Shown here: piece by piece, positions 12,875 through 13,376 of the stretch
Numbering within the stretch: the first letter of the stretch is position 1
Layout: each line of letters begins with the position of its first letter
Origin: Candidatus Parvarchaeota archaeon
Lineage (GTDB): Archaea > Nanobdellota > Nanobdellia > Parvarchaeales > Parvarchaeaceae
Length of the DNA: 13,376 bases
Reading direction: 5' to 3'
Assembly: GCA_030044235.1 (NCBI GenBank)
Contig: JASHWD010000065.1
Location: 1 to 13,376, forward strand
Notes under the pieces: generated by a model
Told to the model about the DNA's origin: nothing
Database searches by the model: none
What the model saw: only the letters and a program-made list of their open reading frames with translations
Program-made: the position numbers and the translations under genes

Positions 12875-13376
12875 ATGTCGGTTAATCAAAAAGTAGAAGA
12901 CTTTATAGGTGTCTGCAGAAAAAATTCAAATAAAGTAAGAAAAGCACAAAGCGCAATAGAATTTTTGCTTACATATGGATGGGTCGTTTTAATAGTCGGA
13001 GTTGTTATTTTATTATTATTTTTACTGGGCGTTTTTACGCCAAGAAGTAGTCTACCCTCAACAGTAATCTCTGGATTTTCGCCTACTCCAGTAACTTACG
13101 CAATTTCAAACTCAACCGCTTTTGATCTCAATATAAGTAATGCTCAGACTACAAACATCACTATTGTAAACTTAGATCTGCTAGTAAATTCAGCTTCTTA
13201 TTCTATAGGTAGTTCTAATTGTACAAATAATGGCGCGATACAACCTGGTCAAAGTATATTGTGTGAAGTAGAAGGCGCGTTTCCTGTGTCGACTACAGCC
13301 GAGATTACCATAACATTTAAAATATTCAATGGAGCGTTTATACAGAACATGACTTCTTCTGGAACGATATCCCTTT
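12875..13376 (+). CDS. Pilin-like surface protein with class III signal peptide (3' truncated by window edge)
   Basis: The visible 167 residues start with a charged 24-residue leader, followed by KAQSAIEFLLTYGW and a hydrophobic helix (about 31-54). This is the class III (type IV pilin-like) signal peptide of archaea: a prepilin peptidase would cut between A24 and Q25, leaving Q25 as +1 and E29 as +5. The QSAIEFLLTYGW form is common in DPANN-type archaea. After the helix the chain is rich in Ser, Thr and Asn, with five N-X-S/T sequons (N79, N86, N94, N115, N158) and two cysteines (C116, C130) that could form a disulfide outside the cell. It probably builds a pilus or another surface filament. 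The frame is open at the right edge. Promoter elements are ambiguous: AT-rich candidates lie at 12831-12840 and 12846-12857. Confidence 0.85.
   Translation, partial: MSVNQKVEDFIGVCRKNSNKVRKAQSAIEFLLTYGWVVLIVGVVILLLFLLGVFTPRSSLPSTVISGFSPTPVTYAISNSTAFDLNISNAQTTNITIVNLDLLVNSASYSIGSSNCTNNGAIQPGQSILCEVEGAFPVSTTAEITITFKIFNGAFIQNMTSSGTISL

Noticed and set aside
1..13376. CRISPR array, tRNA/rRNA genes, insertion sequences
   Set aside because: No regularly spaced direct repeats, no cloverleaf or rRNA motifs, and no transposase-like frame or terminal inverted repeats seen.

Overview
The window is AT-rich and looks archaeal. Most genes have a TATA-like box about 25-30 bases before the start codon and no Shine-Dalgarno site, so most transcripts appear leaderless or nearly so. 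The family content also points to archaea: PolX with a C-terminal PHP domain, a single-domain KaiC-like ATPase, a fused anion-ABC permease, an AAA_assoc_C protein, and a pilin-like protein with a class III signal peptide (QSAIEFLLTYGW). That pilin signature suggests a small-genome DPANN lineage, possibly ARMAN/Micrarchaeota/Parvarchaeota-like. This placement is inferred from recalled family patterns, not from a search.

Layout. 2-832: 3' part of polX, entering from the left edge. 895-1590: KaiC-like ATPase. 1647-3949: two-gene ABC transporter (fused permease plus ATPase). 3939-4427 (minus): free-standing AAA_assoc_C protein, overlapping the ATPase gene tail to tail. 4467-5219 (minus): exonuclease III/AP endonuclease. 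5335-6443: dcd and an RBBP9-like hydrolase, overlapping by one base. 6487-7758: nickel superoxide dismutase (sodN), a Nudix hydrolase, and a Ser/Lys maturation protease (sodX). 7826-7921 (minus): a 31-residue membrane peptide, separated from sodX by a hairpin. 8091-8399: Rieske ferredoxin, tail to tail with endonuclease III (8401-9060, minus). 9185-10585: cytoplasmic GH15-like glucoamylase. 10638-10802 (minus): a 54-residue charged protein. 10863-12023 (minus): PLP-dependent Cys/Met-metabolism enzyme. 12086-12754 (minus): protein of unknown function. 12875 to the right edge: glycosylatable pilin-like protein.

How the genes may work together. Several products serve oxidative-damage control and base excision repair: NiSOD, Nudix, PolX, exonuclease III, endonuclease III and dCTP deaminase. 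They sit in separate transcription units, so this is a neighbourhood theme rather than a proven system. The most distinctive unit is sodN-Nudix-sodX: a complete nickel SOD with its nickel hook and its dedicated bacterial-type maturation protease, in an apparently archaeal background. The second is the ABC transporter, whose usual ATPase C-terminal domain appears as a separate gene on the opposite strand, with no substrate-binding protein in view.

No tRNA, rRNA, CRISPR array or insertion sequence was seen.
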